From NCBI GenBank assembly GCA_030064695.1, contig JASHYV010000020.1, positions 1 through 6,598 of the forward strand: a stretch of 6,598 nucleotides of DNA, read 5' to 3'. The notes under the pieces are model-generated. The model worked only from the letters and a program-made list of their open reading frames with translations. It was not told where the DNA came from and searched no databases. Of the stretch, positions 5,751 to 6,598 are shown in pieces. Origin of the DNA: Thermoplasmata archaeon. Its GTDB lineage: Archaea > Thermoplasmatota > Thermoplasmata > UBA184. A program made the position numbers and the translations under genes. Position 1 is the stretch's first letter, and every line of letters begins with the position of its first letter.

Positions 5751-6598
5751 ACGATCTGCACCGACTCGCCGCCGTGGCGGGTGGCCCGGGGCCGGACCTC
5801 GCAGAAGAGCGGCGTGTGGTAGCCGCCGCCGGTGATGAGGGCGGTGCCGACGGGGAGCGACTGGATCATCTCGGTCATCCCCGCGGTGAGCCCCTCGATC
5901 GACTGCGCGATCGCGCGCAGGTCGAGCGGGTTCGTCACCTGGAGGATCAGCTGGGTGTTGCACTGGGAGAGCACGCTCTTGTCGATCCGCGCGGCGCGCT
6001 GGGTCACGACGCAGAGACCGAGACCGAACTTCCGGCCCTCGCTCGCGATGTTCTTCAGGATCCGGGAGCAGGTCGCCTGCCCCTGCTGCGGCGCGAAGTT
6101 GTGCGCCTCCTCGATCACGAGGAAGAGCGGCGGGATCTTGTCCTTCTTCCGGTTCTCGAAGAGCGTGAGCGCGATGCGGGCGACGACGAGCTCCTGGACG
6201 TCGGGCGCGACGCCCCTAAGGTTGATCAGCGTGGCCTCGGACTTCTTCACGAGATCGGTGAGGCTGGTGCCCACCGGGCCGAGGAGCTTCGTCGCCTCGA
6301 CGTACTCGAGCCGCTCGACGAGCGTCTCGGCGATCGCCCCCTCGCCGGCCTCGGCGGCCTTCACGAGGTCGTGCACCGAGTAGTCCGGCGTCGTCGCGGC
6401 GACGCGCTCGATGATCTGCTTCAACGGCGCCAGGAACGTCTTCACGTTCGTGAGCCCCATGAACACGAGCAGGTCGCGGGGATCGATGTGGCGCAGCGAG
6501 AAGGTGAGGGGCTTCGCGGCCGGGTTGAGCGACACGTCGGGCGAGTACTCCTGGATCTGACGGCCGAACCCCTGCGGCTCGACGCCGAAGCGGTTGCC
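5741..6598 (-). CDS. herA: HerA-family ATPase/helicase, C-terminal part (5' truncated by window edge)
   Basis: The 285 visible residues are the C-terminal two thirds or so of a HerA/FtsK-superfamily ATPase. HerA is a hexameric DNA translocase that works with the nuclease NurA in end resection during double-strand break repair. Visible are PLTFSLRHIDPRDL (about 30-43 of the visible part), typical of HerA; Walker B LFLVIEEAHNFAPQ (158-171) with the E163/E164 pair; SEGRKFGLGLCVVTQR (186-201), which carries the region of the arginine finger and a sensor glutamine; and IDKSVLSQCNTQLILQVTNP (205-224). The Walker A part lies beyond base 6598. The frame stays open to the window edge, so the GTG at 6535 is an internal valine, not the start. 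It ends convergently 10 bp from the aminopeptidase gene. Other HerA-like ATPases without NurA exist, so the exact role is less sure than the family. Confidence 0.83.
   Translation of the reverse strand, partial: GNRFGVEPQGFGRQIQEYSPDVSLNPAAKPLTFSLRHIDPRDLLVFMGLTNVKTFLAPLKQIIERVAATTPDYSVHDLVKAAEAGEGAIAETLVERLEYVEATKLLGPVGTSLTDLVKKSEATLINLRGVAPDVQELVVARIALTLFENRKKDKIPPLFLVIEEAHNFAPQQGQATCSRILKNIASEGRKFGLGLCVVTQRAARIDKSVLSQCNTQLILQVTNPLDLRAIAQSIEGLTAGMTEMIQSLPVGTALITGGGYHTPLFCEVRPRATRHGGESVQIVAA

Noticed and set aside
6533..6535. GTG at 6535 as the start of the HerA-family gene
   Set aside because: The frame stays open to the window edge with plausible sequence (for example GFGRQIQEYSPD), and the Walker A domain must lie further upstream.
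1..6598. Mobile element, CRISPR array, tRNA/rRNA gene or defence island
   Set aside because: No transposase, integrase, direct repeat array or RNA gene signature was seen; gaps between genes are at most 58 bp and all genes look like core archaeal functions.

Overview
The window is a very GC-rich archaeal chromosome segment; codon third positions are almost all G or C by eye (no exact GC figure was computed). The archaeal assignment rests on gene content: archaeal-type aspartyl-tRNA synthetase, a single MCM helicase, a DUF424 protein, NMD3, an archaeal SepF and a HerA-type ATPase. FtsZ-type division (SepF), high GC and an M17 aminopeptidase fit a high-GC Thermoplasmatota or related euryarchaeal lineage, but that rank is inference. 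The proteins do not look extremely acidic, so a haloarchaeon is less likely.

Layout: six plus-strand genes are followed by one minus-strand gene. The 3' end of aspS (1-447) is followed after 9 bp by a complete mcm (457-2580). A 58-bp gap holds an A/T-rich TATA-like element flanked by a 9-bp inverted repeat. Then come a DUF424 gene (2639-2956) and, 16 bp later, nmd3 (2973-3761). A 52-bp gap with a second TATA-like element, a C8 run and a strong small hairpin precedes sepF (3814-4194), and an M17 leucyl aminopeptidase (4204-5730) follows 9 bp later. A HerA-family ATPase (5741 to beyond 6598) converges on the aminopeptidase with only 10 bp between stop codons. Coding density is near complete; no stretch over 300 bases lacks a gene.

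How the genes fit together: the plus-strand run mixes core information processing (tRNA charging, replicative helicase, a ribosome-biogenesis adaptor with its DUF424 neighbour) with cell division (SepF, the FtsZ membrane anchor) and peptide turnover. From spacing I infer three transcription units (aspS-mcm, DUF424-nmd3, sepF-aminopeptidase), each new unit preceded by an A/T island in otherwise GC-rich DNA. A further A/T island inside aspS may give mcm its own promoter. HerA would act with NurA in DNA end resection, but its Walker A part and any nurA neighbour lie outside the window.

I see no mobile element, CRISPR array, tRNA or rRNA, and no clear novel multi-gene system. The most interesting points are the regulatory-looking palindromes and A/T islands, the tight DUF424-nmd3 pair, a short NMD3 that appears to lack a downstream domain, and a SepF with a weakly hydrophobic N-terminus.
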